Assembly: GCF_010093065.1 (NCBI RefSeq)
Contig: NZ_CP048113.1
Coordinates: 2,976,001-3,040,000 of the forward strand
Length of the DNA stretch: 64,000 nucleotides
Direction of reading: 5' to 3'
Source: Chitinophaga agri
GTDB lineage: Bacteria; Bacteroidota; Bacteroidia; Chitinophagales; Chitinophagaceae
In this document: positions 54,729-63,520 of the stretch, piece after piece
Layout: each line of letters starts with the position of its first letter
Position numbering within the stretch: position 1 is the first letter of the stretch
The notes under the pieces: generated by a model
Seen by the model: the letters and a program-made list of their open reading frames with translations, nothing else
Told to the model about the DNA's origin: nothing
Databases searched by the model: none
Program-made: the position numbers and the translations under genes

Positions 54729-54909
54729 CTGTTTGTGGTTTCCCTCCTGTAAAGCGGAAGGAATTAAAAAGGAACCGTGTGTAAATCACGGGCTGACGCG
54801 CAACTGTAAGTAACCTACCGGGTATGACCACATATGTTCATTGTCCCGCCTGCGGCAGATGAGAAGAACGGTCGTCACTGTTACAAGCCAGGATACTTGC
54901 CTCAGACAG
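54729..54909 (+). ncRNA. Cobalamin riboswitch upstream of metE
   Basis: Class of riboswitch that binds adenosyl- or other cobalamins. Closing stem P1 pairs CTGTTTG (54729-54735) with CAGACAG (54903-54909). The conserved core is present: AAGGAACCGTG and CACGGGCTGACGCGCAACTGTAA around 54768-54808, and the 3' box AGCCAGGATACTTGCC (54886-54901). An ACTTGC (54894-54899) inside the 3' box can also pair with GCAAGT (54926-54931), followed by CTCCCATTTTTT, giving a possible alternative terminator-like fold. It controls metE, so B12 sufficiency should switch off the B12-independent enzyme. Confidence 0.9.
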
Positions 54910-54964
54910 CTGCATATATACTTTCGCAAGTCTCCCATTTTTTACACCATTAAAACATCTAAGT

Positions 54965-57271
54965 ATGCAAACAAACATTCTTGGCTATCCGCGTATTGGT
55001 AGCAACCGGGAATTAAAGAAAGCGAATGAAGCCTACTGGGCAGGTAAGATCTCCCTCGAAAAATTACAGCTTACTGCCCGGCAGTTACGCCGGCAGAACT
55101 GGGAGACATTGCATCAGGCAGGTATTAACCTGATTCCATCTAATGACTTTTCCTACTATGATCAGATACTGGATATGTGTATCATGACCGGCGCCATACC
55201 CGCACGTTTCAAAGCTTTAAAAGAAAACCTCGTAAACCCCGGCAGTCCTGAGCTATATTTCGCTATGGCGCGTGGTTATCAGAAAAATGGCTTTGATGCC
55301 ACCGCCATGGAAATGACGAAATGGTTCGATACCAATTATCATTACCTGGTACCTGAGTTTGATGCCTCACAGCATTACAGTTTGCTGTACAATAAATGCC
55401 TGGAAGAATTCAAAGAAGCTGCGACGCTCGGTATCCATACCAAACCTGTGGTGATCGGCCCTGTCAGCTTCCTGCTGCTGGGTAAGATAAAAGATGAAGC
55501 ACTGCAGCCAGCAGCATTGCTGGATAAATTACTGCCTGTGTACAATCAGCTGCTGCAGTCTTTACAACAGGCCGGCGCTACCTGGGTACAAATTGATGAA
55601 CCCACATTGGTACTCGACCTCACACCGGAACAACAGGATCTTTTCCTCCAGGCATATGCACAGATGAGAGCTGCTGTGCCGGCACTGAAACTACTGCTGA
55701 CCACCTATTTCGGCGGACTACAGGACAACACTCCGTTAGCGGTGCAACTACCGGTAGACGCGTTACACATAGACCTTGTGAGAGCACCTGAACAACTGGA
55801 TACGATACTGCCGCTCTTACCAGCGAATGTACTGCTGTCTATCGGTGTCGTGAACGGCCGTAATATCTGGAAGAATAACTATGAAGCATCACTCGGGCTG
55901 ATACAGCAAGCGATCGATGTAATCGGCAAGGATCGGGTACTGATCGCGACTTCCTGCTCCCTGTTACATACGCCTTATGACCTCGACCTGGAAACAGATG
56001 AGGCAGTGCTCACGCCACAGATTAAAAACTGGATGGCCTTTGCCAAACAGAAGGTAAACGAGGTGATTGCATTAAGAGACATTATTGCAGGTAACAAGGT
56101 ATTACTGCAGGCCAATCAGGCAACCATGCAGGAAAAAAGCACCGCTGCCATCATCCACAAACCAGCAGTGAAAGCCCGGCTGGCAGCACTGACGGATGCG
56201 GATGCAACACGTAAACATCCTTTTGCTATCCGGCAGCAGGCACAGGAAGCAGTATTGCAACTGCCCTTATTTCCGACCACAACCATCGGCTCTTTCCCGC
56301 AAACAGAAGATATCAGAAAACTACGTGCTGACTTCAAAAAAGGTATCATCAGCAAAGAAGCATATGATACTTCCATCCGCAAAGCAGTAGCCGACTCCGT
56401 GCAGTTGCAGGAAAGCCTGCGCCTGGATGTTCTCGTACATGGGGAGTTTGAGCGGAATGACATGGTGGAATATTTCGGCGAGCAACTGGAAGGATTTGTA
56501 TTCACGCAAAACGGATGGGTACAGAGTTATGGATCCAGGTGTGTCAAACCACCCGTGATATATGGCGACGTGCAACGTAGCGTACCCATGACCGTTGAAT
56601 GGAGCAGTTATGCACAATCGCTTACCAATAAGCCAATGAAAGGCATGCTGACAGGACCTGTCACCATTTTGCAATGGTCGTTCGTACGTGACGACCAGCC
56701 ACGTGCTGCTACTACCTTACAGATAGCACTGGCTATCCGTGATGAAGTGAATGATCTTGAAAAAGCAGGCATAAATGTGATACAGGTTGACGAACCTGCT
56801 ATCAGAGAAGGTTTACCCCTGCGTGAGGCCGACTGGCCATCCTACCTGGAGTGGGCTGTTAAAGCGTTCAGGGTCGCGGTATCCGGCGTAGCAGATACAA
56901 CACAGATACATACGCATATGTGCTATGCGGAGTTCAATGATATTATCAGCAATATTGCTGCCATGGACGCAGATGTGATCACGATAGAAACCTCCCGCTC
57001 ACAGATGGAATTGCTGGAAGTATTTGCTACGTTCCGCTATCCATATGAGATAGGTCCGGGTGTGTATGACATTCACTCTCCGCGCGTGCCGACCGTACAG
57101 GAAATGACGGAGTTGCTGGAGAAGGCAGCACAGTTGCTGCCGGCACGTAACATCTGGGTCAACCCTGACTGCGGACTGAAAACCCGCAAATGGCCTGAAA
57201 CAGAGCAGGCATTACGTAACATGGTGGCTGCCGCACATAACATGCGCGTAGCAGCTAAGACAACGGTATAA
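54965..57271 (+). CDS. metE: Cobalamin-independent methionine synthase
   Basis: 768 residues, full MetE length. Transfers a methyl group from methyl-tetrahydrofolate polyglutamate to homocysteine, with zinc. The N-terminal barrel begins GYPRIGSNRELKKANEAYW. The catalytic C-terminal barrel has LPLFPTTTIGSFPQTEDIRK, GEFERNDMVEYF, RCVKPPVIYGDV, TGPVTILQWSFVR, IQVDEPAIREGLPL, zinc ligands in THMCYAEFNDI and NPDCGLKTRKW. Preceded by a cobalamin riboswitch with its own promoter. Confidence 0.97.
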   Translation: MQTNILGYPRIGSNRELKKANEAYWAGKISLEKLQLTARQLRRQNWETLHQAGINLIPSNDFSYYDQILDMCIMTGAIPARFKALKENLVNPGSPELYFAMARGYQKNGFDATAMEMTKWFDTNYHYLVPEFDASQHYSLLYNKCLEEFKEAATLGIHTKPVVIGPVSFLLLGKIKDEALQPAALLDKLLPVYNQLLQSLQQAGATWVQIDEPTLVLDLTPEQQDLFLQAYAQMRAAVPALKLLLTTYFGGLQDNTPLAVQLPVDALHIDLVRAPEQLDTILPLLPANVLLSIGVVNGRNIWKNNYEASLGLIQQAIDVIGKDRVLIATSCSLLHTPYDLDLETDEAVLTPQIKNWMAFAKQKVNEVIALRDIIAGNKVLLQANQATMQEKSTAAIIHKPAVKARLAALTDADATRKHPFAIRQQAQEAVLQLPLFPTTTIGSFPQTEDIRKLRADFKKGIISKEAYDTSIRKAVADSVQLQESLRLDVLVHGEFERNDMVEYFGEQLEGFVFTQNGWVQSYGSRCVKPPVIYGDVQRSVPMTVEWSSYAQSLTNKPMKGMLTGPVTILQWSFVRDDQPRAATTLQIALAIRDEVNDLEKAGINVIQVDEPAIREGLPLREADWPSYLEWAVKAFRVAVSGVADTTQIHTHMCYAEFNDIISNIAAMDADVITIETSRSQMELLEVFATFRYPYEIGPGVYDIHSPRVPTVQEMTELLEKAAQLLPARNIWVNPDCGLKTRKWPETEQALRNMVAAAHNMRVAAKTTV

Positions 57272-57306
57272 TTATATCCTGATAACCATCATCCGCCATT
57301 CAAAAC

Positions 57307-57344
57307 AGGACAGTGCAGCAGGTCATCTGCTGCACTGTCCTATC
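57307..57344 (+). terminator. Terminator of metE
   Basis: A 15-bp perfect stem (57307-57321 with 57327-57341), loop GTCAT. The downstream tail is only mildly T-rich. Confidence 0.75.
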
Positions 57345-57407
57345 TTCTGCAATCAGCACATATCCAGCGCATTGCAAAACAGTTCCCCGTTTACTGATTC
57401 CGTTTCG

Positions 57408-57415
57408 TAACTTTG
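57408..57415 (+). promoter_or_regulatory. -7 element abutting the CWC gene start
   Basis: TAACTTTG, exact match to TAnnTTTG, ending 4 bases before the ATG at 57420. No -33 TTTG. Predicts a leaderless transcript for the CWC-thioesterase unit. Confidence 0.5.
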
Positions 57416-57419
57416 CGGC

Positions 57420-57662
57420 ATGGCTTGTCATGAAACCATTACCTGCCCACGCTGCCATGCAGCATTTGAATGCCGCGTTGGCTCGATCCTTCGCTGTCAA
57501 TGCCAGCAGGTAACGCTGACTGAAGAGGAGCGCACCTTTATAGGTGAGACTTATTCCGGATGTCTCTGCGCCGGATGCTTAAATGACATGAAAAAGAATT
57601 ACAGGCAAACCCGCTTTAAAGAACGCCTGCGACAACTATTCTCCCTGCGGTCAAAAAGATAA
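57420..57662 (+). CDS. Cysteine-rich CWC family protein
   Basis: 80 residues. Cys pairs in TCPRCHAAFEC, LRCQCQQ and CLCAGCLND mark the CWC family (small cysteine-rich, probably zinc-binding) of unknown function. The C-terminus is basic (RFKERLRQLFSLRSKR). It is followed 17 bases on by the thioesterase gene; probably cotranscribed. Confidence 0.85.
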   Translation: MACHETITCPRCHAAFECRVGSILRCQCQQVTLTEEERTFIGETYSGCLCAGCLNDMKKNYRQTRFKERLRQLFSLRSKR

Positions 57663-57679
57663 ACAAGAAGAACAACTAT

Positions 57680-58075
57680 ATGGCATACGAAAAACAGATA
57701 GCCGAATCCGTTACACGGATATTCAAAGCGGTATTTCCAAACACAGTGAACCATTATGATACCTTATTCGGCGGTACAGCCATGCAGTTAATGGATGAAG
57801 CAGCTTTCATTACAGCGACCCGTTTCAGTCGCATGCGCATGGTTACAGTATCGAGTGACAAGATCGATTTTAAGATGGCTATTCCTCACGGAACTATTAT
57901 AGAACTGGTGGGCACAGTCGTACATGTAGGTACGACCAGTCTGAAAGTAGAGGTGGATATTTTTGTGGAACAGATGTACAACACACACCGGGAGAAAGCT
58001 ATTTCCGGCACGTTCACATTCGTTGCGATCGATGATCAGAAACGCCCTACGAAGATCGTGCTGACACATGCATAA
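57680..58075 (+). CDS. Acyl-CoA thioesterase (hotdog fold, YciA-like)
   Basis: 131 residues. Hotdog-fold thioesterase with the core NHYDTLFGGTAMQLMDEAAFITATR, in which the conserved D (MDEAA) is the catalytic acid, and SSDKIDFKMAIPHGTIIEL. Hydrolyses acyl-CoA to free acid and CoA. Substrate range unknown. Second gene of the unit with the CWC protein; ends in a bidirectional terminator. Confidence 0.9.
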   Translation: MAYEKQIAESVTRIFKAVFPNTVNHYDTLFGGTAMQLMDEAAFITATRFSRMRMVTVSSDKIDFKMAIPHGTIIELVGTVVHVGTTSLKVEVDIFVEQMYNTHREKAISGTFTFVAIDDQKRPTKIVLTHA

Positions 58076-58098
58076 TGCGATATTATAACATGGCTTAA

Positions 58099-58144
58099 AA
58101 GCAGGAACGCTGATCACCTTTAAGGATGATCAGCGTTCCTGCTT
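58099..58144. terminator. Bidirectional terminator between the thioesterase and FKBP genes
   Basis: An 18-bp perfect stem (58099-58116 with 58127-58144), ten-base loop, between convergent genes. T-richness of the tails is modest. Confidence 0.75.
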
Positions 58145-58173
58145 AGAGATTTTACTTCCCCTAGTCTGATTGA

Positions 58174-58602
58174 CTACTTGATCTCTACGAGTTCAATATC
58201 GAAAATCAGGTCTTCGCCAGCCAGTGGGTGGTTAGCGTCGAGCGTGATAGAGTTGTCGCCAATTGCAGCTACTTTCACAGGGAATACCTGACCCTGTGGG
58301 TTGCTCATCTGCAGATCCATACCTACCTGTGGATTCAGATCAGCCGGGATATTGTCTTTAGGGAACTCCATGATCAGCTCCTCATTCTTTGGACCATATG
58401 CCTGATCAACAGGAATCTCAAGTGTTCTTTTTTCACCAATTGTCATGTCCACAACACCATTGTCGAAGCCTTTAATAACCTGACCGGAGCCTACTATGAA
58501 CTCCAATGGGTCCCTGCCCTCGGAAGAATCAAAGGTTGTTCCGTTAGTCAGGCGACCATGATAATGCACACGCACCGTATCTCCGTTTTTAACTGCTTGC
58601 AT
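58174..58602 (-). CDS. FKBP-type peptidyl-prolyl isomerase (SlyD-like)
   Basis: 142 residues. FKBP domain with YHGRLTNGTTFDSS, GSGQVIKGFDNGVVDMTIGEKRTLEIP and AYGPKNEELI, plus an inserted flap (about 70-125) of the SlyD type. It lacks the His/Cys-rich metal-binding tail of E. coli SlyD. No signal peptide, so it is a cytoplasmic folding helper. Confidence 0.92.
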   Translation of the reverse strand: MQAVKNGDTVRVHYHGRLTNGTTFDSSEGRDPLEFIVGSGQVIKGFDNGVVDMTIGEKRTLEIPVDQAYGPKNEELIMEFPKDNIPADLNPQVGMDLQMSNPQGQVFPVKVAAIGDNSITLDANHPLAGEDLIFDIELVEIK

Positions 58603-58733
58603 AAGAAAAAAATTAAAAGTGTTATAGATTTATGTTGCAAGGTAATGAAATAGTGAATAGATATTCAATTTAGGATTATTCTGCTAAACTGCCAATCTTA
58701 TATATGTTCCCCTAATTAAACTACTTTTATGCT

Positions 58734-59900
58734 ATGTATAAGGTCGTTATTATGTTACTATGCTGTCTGTTCATGACCGCTGCCATGCAGGCCCAGGTCA
58801 TTACAGGCGCCGAAAGGACCGGGGAATATCTGCCCCTGCTGAAAAACAAGAGAGTCGCATTACTGGTGAATCAGACGGCCACTATCGGGCAAACGCATCT
58901 GGTCGATTCGCTGCTGAAACTGCATGTGCATATTCAGAAAATATTCAGTCCGGAACATGGCTTCAGAGGTAATGCAGACGCCGGCGAGAAAGTTGCCAGC
59001 AGCAAGGATCCCGGTACAGGACTGCCTATTGTATCACTCTATGGCAAGCACCGGAAAGCGACTGCTGCTGATCTGAATGATGTGGACATACTCGTGTTTG
59101 ATATTCAGGATGTCGGCACCCGCTTTTATACGTACATCTCTTCCCTGCAGGAACTGATGGAATCAGCAGCGGAAAATAACAAACCGATCATTATACTGGA
59201 CCGCCCCAATCCTAACGGGCACTATGTAGATGGGCCTGTGCTGCTGGATACCAGCCTACGTTCGTTTGTAGGGATGCAGGCGGTACCTGTAGTGCATGGT
59301 ATGACTGTAGGAGAATATGCCCGTATGCTCAATGGAGAGAAATGGCTGAAGAATGGTGTCAAATGCCGGCTAACAGTCATTAACTGCCTGCACTACGATC
59401 ATCATACCCTGTATCAGCTGCCGGTAAAACCATCGCCTAATCTGCCGAACATGGCAGCCATCTACCTTTACCCTTCCACCTGTCTGTTTGAAGGTACGGT
59501 GCTGAGTCTGGGACGTGGTACTGACCTGCCTTTTCAGGTATTCGGCCATCCGTCATATCCTAAAGAACTGTACAGTTTTACGCCACGCAGCACACCCGGA
59601 GCTAAAGAGCCACCATTAAAAAATGTGACCTGCTACGGGTATAACCTCACCGGTACACCGGAAGCTGTCAATGCTGCAATGGACAGTAAACTGCAGTTAA
59701 AATGGCTGTTACAGGCATACGATCTGTATGAAGAGAAAGAAAATTTCTTTACTCCCTTTTTCGATAAACTGGCAGGTAATACTACCTTGCAGAGACAAAT
59801 CAAACAGGGCCTCAGCGAAGAAGATATCCGCCAGAGCTGGGAACCTGCACTGACACAATTTAAAACTATCAGGAAGAAATACTTATTATATGCAGAGTGA
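58734..59900 (+). CDS. namZ: Exo-beta-N-acetylmuramidase NamZ-like (DUF1343, GH171)
   Basis: 388 residues with a signal peptide (about 1-20, ending MQAQ). DUF1343 core: LLVNQTATIGQ, KIFSPEHGFRGNADAG, DILVFDIQDVGTRFYTYIS, ILDRPNPNG...VDGPVL, and the C-terminal FTPFFDKLAGN. Described members remove terminal MurNAc from peptidoglycan fragments; the Glu in SPEHGFRG is the likely catalytic residue of the family. Exported, so it should act on murein fragments in the periplasm. Its end overlaps fmt by 11 bases. Confidence 0.9.
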   Translation: MYKVVIMLLCCLFMTAAMQAQVITGAERTGEYLPLLKNKRVALLVNQTATIGQTHLVDSLLKLHVHIQKIFSPEHGFRGNADAGEKVASSKDPGTGLPIVSLYGKHRKATAADLNDVDILVFDIQDVGTRFYTYISSLQELMESAAENNKPIIILDRPNPNGHYVDGPVLLDTSLRSFVGMQAVPVVHGMTVGEYARMLNGEKWLKNGVKCRLTVINCLHYDHHTLYQLPVKPSPNLPNMAAIYLYPSTCLFEGTVLSLGRGTDLPFQVFGHPSYPKELYSFTPRSTPGAKEPPLKNVTCYGYNLTGTPEAVNAAMDSKLQLKWLLQAYDLYEEKENFFTPFFDKLAGNTTLQRQIKQGLSEEDIRQSWEPALTQFKTIRKKYLLYAE

Positions 59901-60837
59901 GCTAAAGGACCAACAAAATCTCAGGATCATCTTTATGGGTACGCCGGACTTCGCCGTGGCGTCACTCGATATCCTGGTACAGAACGGATTTAATGTAGTG
60001 GCTGTTGTCACTGCGCCTGATAAACCTGCCGGCAGAGGATTACAGTTGCAGCAGAGTGCTGTTAAACAATATGCGGTAGCTAACAATCTGCCGGTATTAC
60101 AACCTGAGAAGCTGAAGAACCCTGCCTTCCTGGAAGAATTACAGGCCTTAAAAGCAGATCTGCAGGTAGTGGTAGCTTTCCGTATGTTACCAGAATTAGT
60201 GTGGAATATGCCGCCTTTAGGCACGATTAACGTACACGCTTCCCTGTTGCCTAACTACAGAGGTGCTGCCCCTATTAACTGGGCTATCATCAACGGGGAA
60301 AAGGAATCGGGTGTGACTACCTTTAAACTCCAGCATGAAATTGATACCGGTGATATCCTGTTCAACCAGTCTGTCGTGATAAGAGATGATGAAACCGCCG
60401 GAGAACTGCACGACGACCTGATGATCACCGGTGCCCGGCTACTGCTGAAAACAGTGCAGGCCCTGGCATCCGGTACTGCCCGGGAGACGCCACAGGCGGA
60501 TATTAAAGCGGAAGATATCAAACATGCACCGAAGATATTCAAGGAAACCTGTCAGATCAACTGGGAACAGCCGATTGAGCAGATCTATAATCTCGTACGT
60601 GGTCTGAGCCCTTATCCGACTGCCTGGACAACACTCGGTGGTAAGATCCTGAAAATATACAAGGCTACCAGAGAACATACCGCACCATCCGTTGCTCCGG
60701 GTGAAGTGGTAAGTGATAATAAAACCTATCTTAAGATCGCTGCACCAGATGGCTATCTTGCTGTGCAGGAAGTACAGCTGGAAGGAAAGAAGAAGATGGA
60801 TGTGGAGTCGTTCCTGAGAGGATACAAGGTGAATTAG
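59890..60837 (+). CDS. fmt: Methionyl-tRNA formyltransferase
   Basis: 315 residues. Formylates initiator Met-tRNA with 10-formyl-THF. Motifs: IIFMGTPDFAVASL, NVHASLLPNYRGAAPINWAIINGE, GVTTFKLQHEIDTGDIL; C-terminal OB-like domain (about 210-315). The ATG lies inside the last codons of namZ (11-base overlap), so translation may be coupled. Confidence 0.96.
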   Translation: MQSELKDQQNLRIIFMGTPDFAVASLDILVQNGFNVVAVVTAPDKPAGRGLQLQQSAVKQYAVANNLPVLQPEKLKNPAFLEELQALKADLQVVVAFRMLPELVWNMPPLGTINVHASLLPNYRGAAPINWAIINGEKESGVTTFKLQHEIDTGDILFNQSVVIRDDETAGELHDDLMITGARLLLKTVQALASGTARETPQADIKAEDIKHAPKIFKETCQINWEQPIEQIYNLVRGLSPYPTAWTTLGGKILKIYKATREHTAPSVAPGEVVSDNKTYLKIAAPDGYLAVQEVQLEGKKKMDVESFLRGYKVN

Positions 60838-60899
60838 TATTAGCTTTTCAACAGTGTTCATCTCTGTCAAATATGTTCCATCGTCATTAGTCAGAGACA

Positions 60900-60949
60900 A
60901 TAAAAAAGTAAGAGGCGCTTCAACAATGAAGCGCCTCTTACTTTTTTAT
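60900..60949. terminator. Bidirectional hairpin terminator, 23-bp perfect arms
   Basis: Arms 60900-60922 and 60927-60949 are perfect reverse complements, loop ACAA, with A/T-rich outer parts on both sides. It lies between fmt and the LysM gene. Confidence 0.9.
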
Positions 60950-61016
60950 CTGTCAGATCGTTTTCGAAGAAACTTGATCTGTTTAAAAACATTCGTTATC
61001 GATTCCAAATTCTCAA

Positions 61017-62021
61017 CTATTCTTCGTAGTTCAGCTGACAATAGAATTTCGCCTCATTCGTGCCCAGTGCTTCCAGTGCAGAATCACTCAGTTTGATGAT
61101 CAGGCCTTCATTCTGCTTGATCTGCGGAATGGCTTCCAGCACTTTCGCGTAGATGAACTTACCATTCAGCGGATTGGTCACTTTAATGATGGTGCCTCTT
61201 GGAGCGGTATTATGCAGGGCATAATATTTACCTGCACTCGCATTGCTCTTGAACCATCCACCCGGGCCCTTCTCGGCTGTTACATTTTTACCATTGCTGG
61301 TCTGCTGATTATACAGCGCCTCAAAAGAACCACTGGCAACAGGTCTGGTAGCGCCTGTGTTGGTCTCAGGTGTTTTCACTGGTTCTGGTGGTGCCTGCTG
61401 ATCAGGTTTTGTTACCGGAGGTGCAGGGGTAGTACCTGCCGGAGGCGTGGTCGCTACCGGTGCAGATGGTGCAGGCGTAGGTGTTACCGGCGCCGGATTT
61501 GAAGCAGGAGGTTGCGTGGCTGGAGGAGTAGCTGGCGCCGGATTGCTGGCTACCGGCGCAGATGAAGATGGACTACCGGCACCTTTCAGATAACCGATGA
61601 TCACGTAGCTGTCTTTCTGCAACCCATCGCCGCTCATGTTATTCCAGCGACGGATGTTGTCCAGCGAAACCTTATTATGATTCACGCTGAGCCTGTAGAG
61701 GGTTTCTTTTTCCTCTACCTTATGGTATACAGGCGTTCCGCCTGCATCTGATTTCTGTGAGAAGTTAGTGTTGTTTAAGGGGATCTTTACAGACTGTCCC
61801 AGCTGCAAACCCTGTTCCGCTGAGATGTTGTTCTCGGTTGCGATCTGTTTTGGAGACAAACTATAGGACCTGCCCAGACTGTAAAGGGTTTCTCCTTTCT
61901 TTACAGTATGTTGTACATACAGATCAGGCGAGGTACCCTGTACCTGTACCCTATCCTGTGCCTGTACACCACCGGCAACACATAATACAAGTCCTGCAAT
62001 TGTCATGAACGTTTTTACCAT
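61017..62021 (-). CDS. Exported LysM protein with degenerate RlpA-like C-terminal domain
   Basis: 334 residues. Sec signal (about 1-21, ending VQAQ). Two LysM domains (about 36-81, HTVKKGETLYSLGRSYSLSP; about 97-146, HKVEEKETLYRLSVNHNKVS) bind peptidoglycan glycans. A Pro/Ala/Thr-rich linker (about 150-222) follows. The C-terminal domain (about 250-334) has the double-psi-barrel pattern of RlpA (YYALHNTAPRGTIIKVTNPLNGKFIYAKV), but the catalytic-site Asp of RlpA (usually in DRGP) is absent, with LEAIPQ in its place. Probably a non-catalytic peptidoglycan-binding protein. Confidence 0.8.
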   Translation of the reverse strand: MVKTFMTIAGLVLCVAGGVQAQDRVQVQGTSPDLYVQHTVKKGETLYSLGRSYSLSPKQIATENNISAEQGLQLGQSVKIPLNNTNFSQKSDAGGTPVYHKVEEKETLYRLSVNHNKVSLDNIRRWNNMSGDGLQKDSYVIIGYLKGAGSPSSSAPVASNPAPATPPATQPPASNPAPVTPTPAPSAPVATTPPAGTTPAPPVTKPDQQAPPEPVKTPETNTGATRPVASGSFEALYNQQTSNGKNVTAEKGPGGWFKSNASAGKYYALHNTAPRGTIIKVTNPLNGKFIYAKVLEAIPQIKQNEGLIIKLSDSALEALGTNEAKFYCQLNYEE

Positions 62022-62068
62022 TACTACGCTGTTTATACCTTTCAGGTAACTAAATTAAAAATTTTTGC

Positions 62069-63463
62069 CTACACTTCTTTCAGAATACGGAGTTCCTTAG
62101 GATAGTAATTGTTGATACGGTTAGGTAATATCTTTGCCCAGCCAAGCGCCATCCCTTCATACATCATCAAAGCCCAGCCTTTCACATCTGTCGTTACCTC
62201 AGGGTCTTCTTTTCTCAGGTAGCGTAAGGATTGCTCACGGGTCAACATCACTTGCGGAATTGTTTCCCTGACCATTGTGCTCATCGCCAGCTGATGATCA
62301 GGTATCAGCTCTTTCGCTGCAAGCTGACCTGCTTTTACGCCAGCTTTCCGCAAATATAAGTGCTGTTGCAATAAAGATACAACCGGCATCATATTTTCCG
62401 GAAATATTAATACCTCTCCCTGATGATCCATCAGGAAAAGGTTATCAAGACTTTTTATCCATTGTGCTACTTTCTCCTGATCCTTCTTTGCAACGGGTGT
62501 AATACTGTCCCTGTGTTTCTTCGCAGTGTATACGTCCCCGGAAGTCTTGCGAAAACAGGTGATAAAGAAACCTTCTCCCTTCACCTTATCAGGATAAAAA
62601 CGGTACCCTTCTGCCTGTTGTGGTCCGGCTGTCGTTGTTACGATATGCCAGTCTTCACTGACCGGTATGGGAATATTTTTAGCTGAAAGGTGCTCCTGTA
62701 TCCATTCCATGATCTCTTCATCTTCTTCCTTCGAATAGGAGCAGGTAGCATATATCAGTATGCCGTCCTCTTTTAACGCACCCCAGGCATCCGCCAGTAT
62801 GCGCTGCTGACGTTGACTGCATAATATTACATTTTCAGGCGACCATTCCGACACCGCTTCCGGGTCACGCCTGAAAAGACCTGAGCCTGAGCAGGGTGCA
62901 TCTATCACCATCACATCAAAGTAACCGGGCAGTCTGCCAAAATCACGCGGATCATTGTTCGTAACGACCACATTGGCACCTCCCCATTTACTGAGATTAT
63001 CACCCAGAAGAGCCGCCCTGCTTTTGATCACTTCATTTGACACCAGCACACTGTCAGTACTGATCAGCGATTGCAACAGGGTAGATTTGCCTCCTGGTGC
63101 CGCACAAAGGTCCAGTACTTTCAGCGGCGCATTCAGGTCACAGGTGTGACGCATTGCCTGTTCCACGAACATAGAAGACGCTTCCTGTACATAGTAGGCG
63201 CCCGCATGAAAGAACGGATCAAAGGTAAATGACGGCCGCACAGGCAGATAGTATCCATACTGTGACCATGGTACCCGGCTTACAGTTGTTGCTGTCAGCG
63301 ATTGCAGCACCTTTTGCACTGCGGCATCCTCCTGTAGTTTATTCGGATTGATCCTGAGAGAAGTGATTTTTTCGCCTGCCTCATGTATACGCAAAAAGGC
63401 TGCCAAATCCATACCTGGCAGTCCTGTGAGTGTGTCAGTAAATTTTTTCGGTAAGAAATCCAA
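62069..63463 (-). CDS. NOL1/NOP2/Sun-type rRNA (cytosine-C5) methyltransferase
   Basis: 464 residues, TTG start at 63461-63463 inferred from the N-terminal DFLPKKFTDTL; no in-frame ATG lies upstream before a stop-rich region. SAM-binding site DLCAAPGGKSTLLQSLI; two catalytic Cys motifs, DAPCSGSGLFRRD and ATCSYSKEEDEEI. The C-terminal part (about 330-464) corresponds to the extra domain of RsmF. Modifies a cytosine in rRNA, perhaps 16S; target site not determinable. Confidence 0.9.
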   Translation of the reverse strand: MDFLPKKFTDTLTGLPGMDLAAFLRIHEAGEKITSLRINPNKLQEDAAVQKVLQSLTATTVSRVPWSQYGYYLPVRPSFTFDPFFHAGAYYVQEASSMFVEQAMRHTCDLNAPLKVLDLCAAPGGKSTLLQSLISTDSVLVSNEVIKSRAALLGDNLSKWGGANVVVTNNDPRDFGRLPGYFDVMVIDAPCSGSGLFRRDPEAVSEWSPENVILCSQRQQRILADAWGALKEDGILIYATCSYSKEEDEEIMEWIQEHLSAKNIPIPVSEDWHIVTTTAGPQQAEGYRFYPDKVKGEGFFITCFRKTSGDVYTAKKHRDSITPVAKKDQEKVAQWIKSLDNLFLMDHQGEVLIFPENMMPVVSLLQQHLYLRKAGVKAGQLAAKELIPDHQLAMSTMVRETIPQVMLTREQSLRYLRKEDPEVTTDVKGWALMMYEGMALGWAKILPNRINNYYPKELRILKEV

Positions 63464-63520
63464 CCCCTTATTTTTGCAGCAAAATACAGAAAAAACGGGG
63501 CATAGCAGTCAACTCATCCA

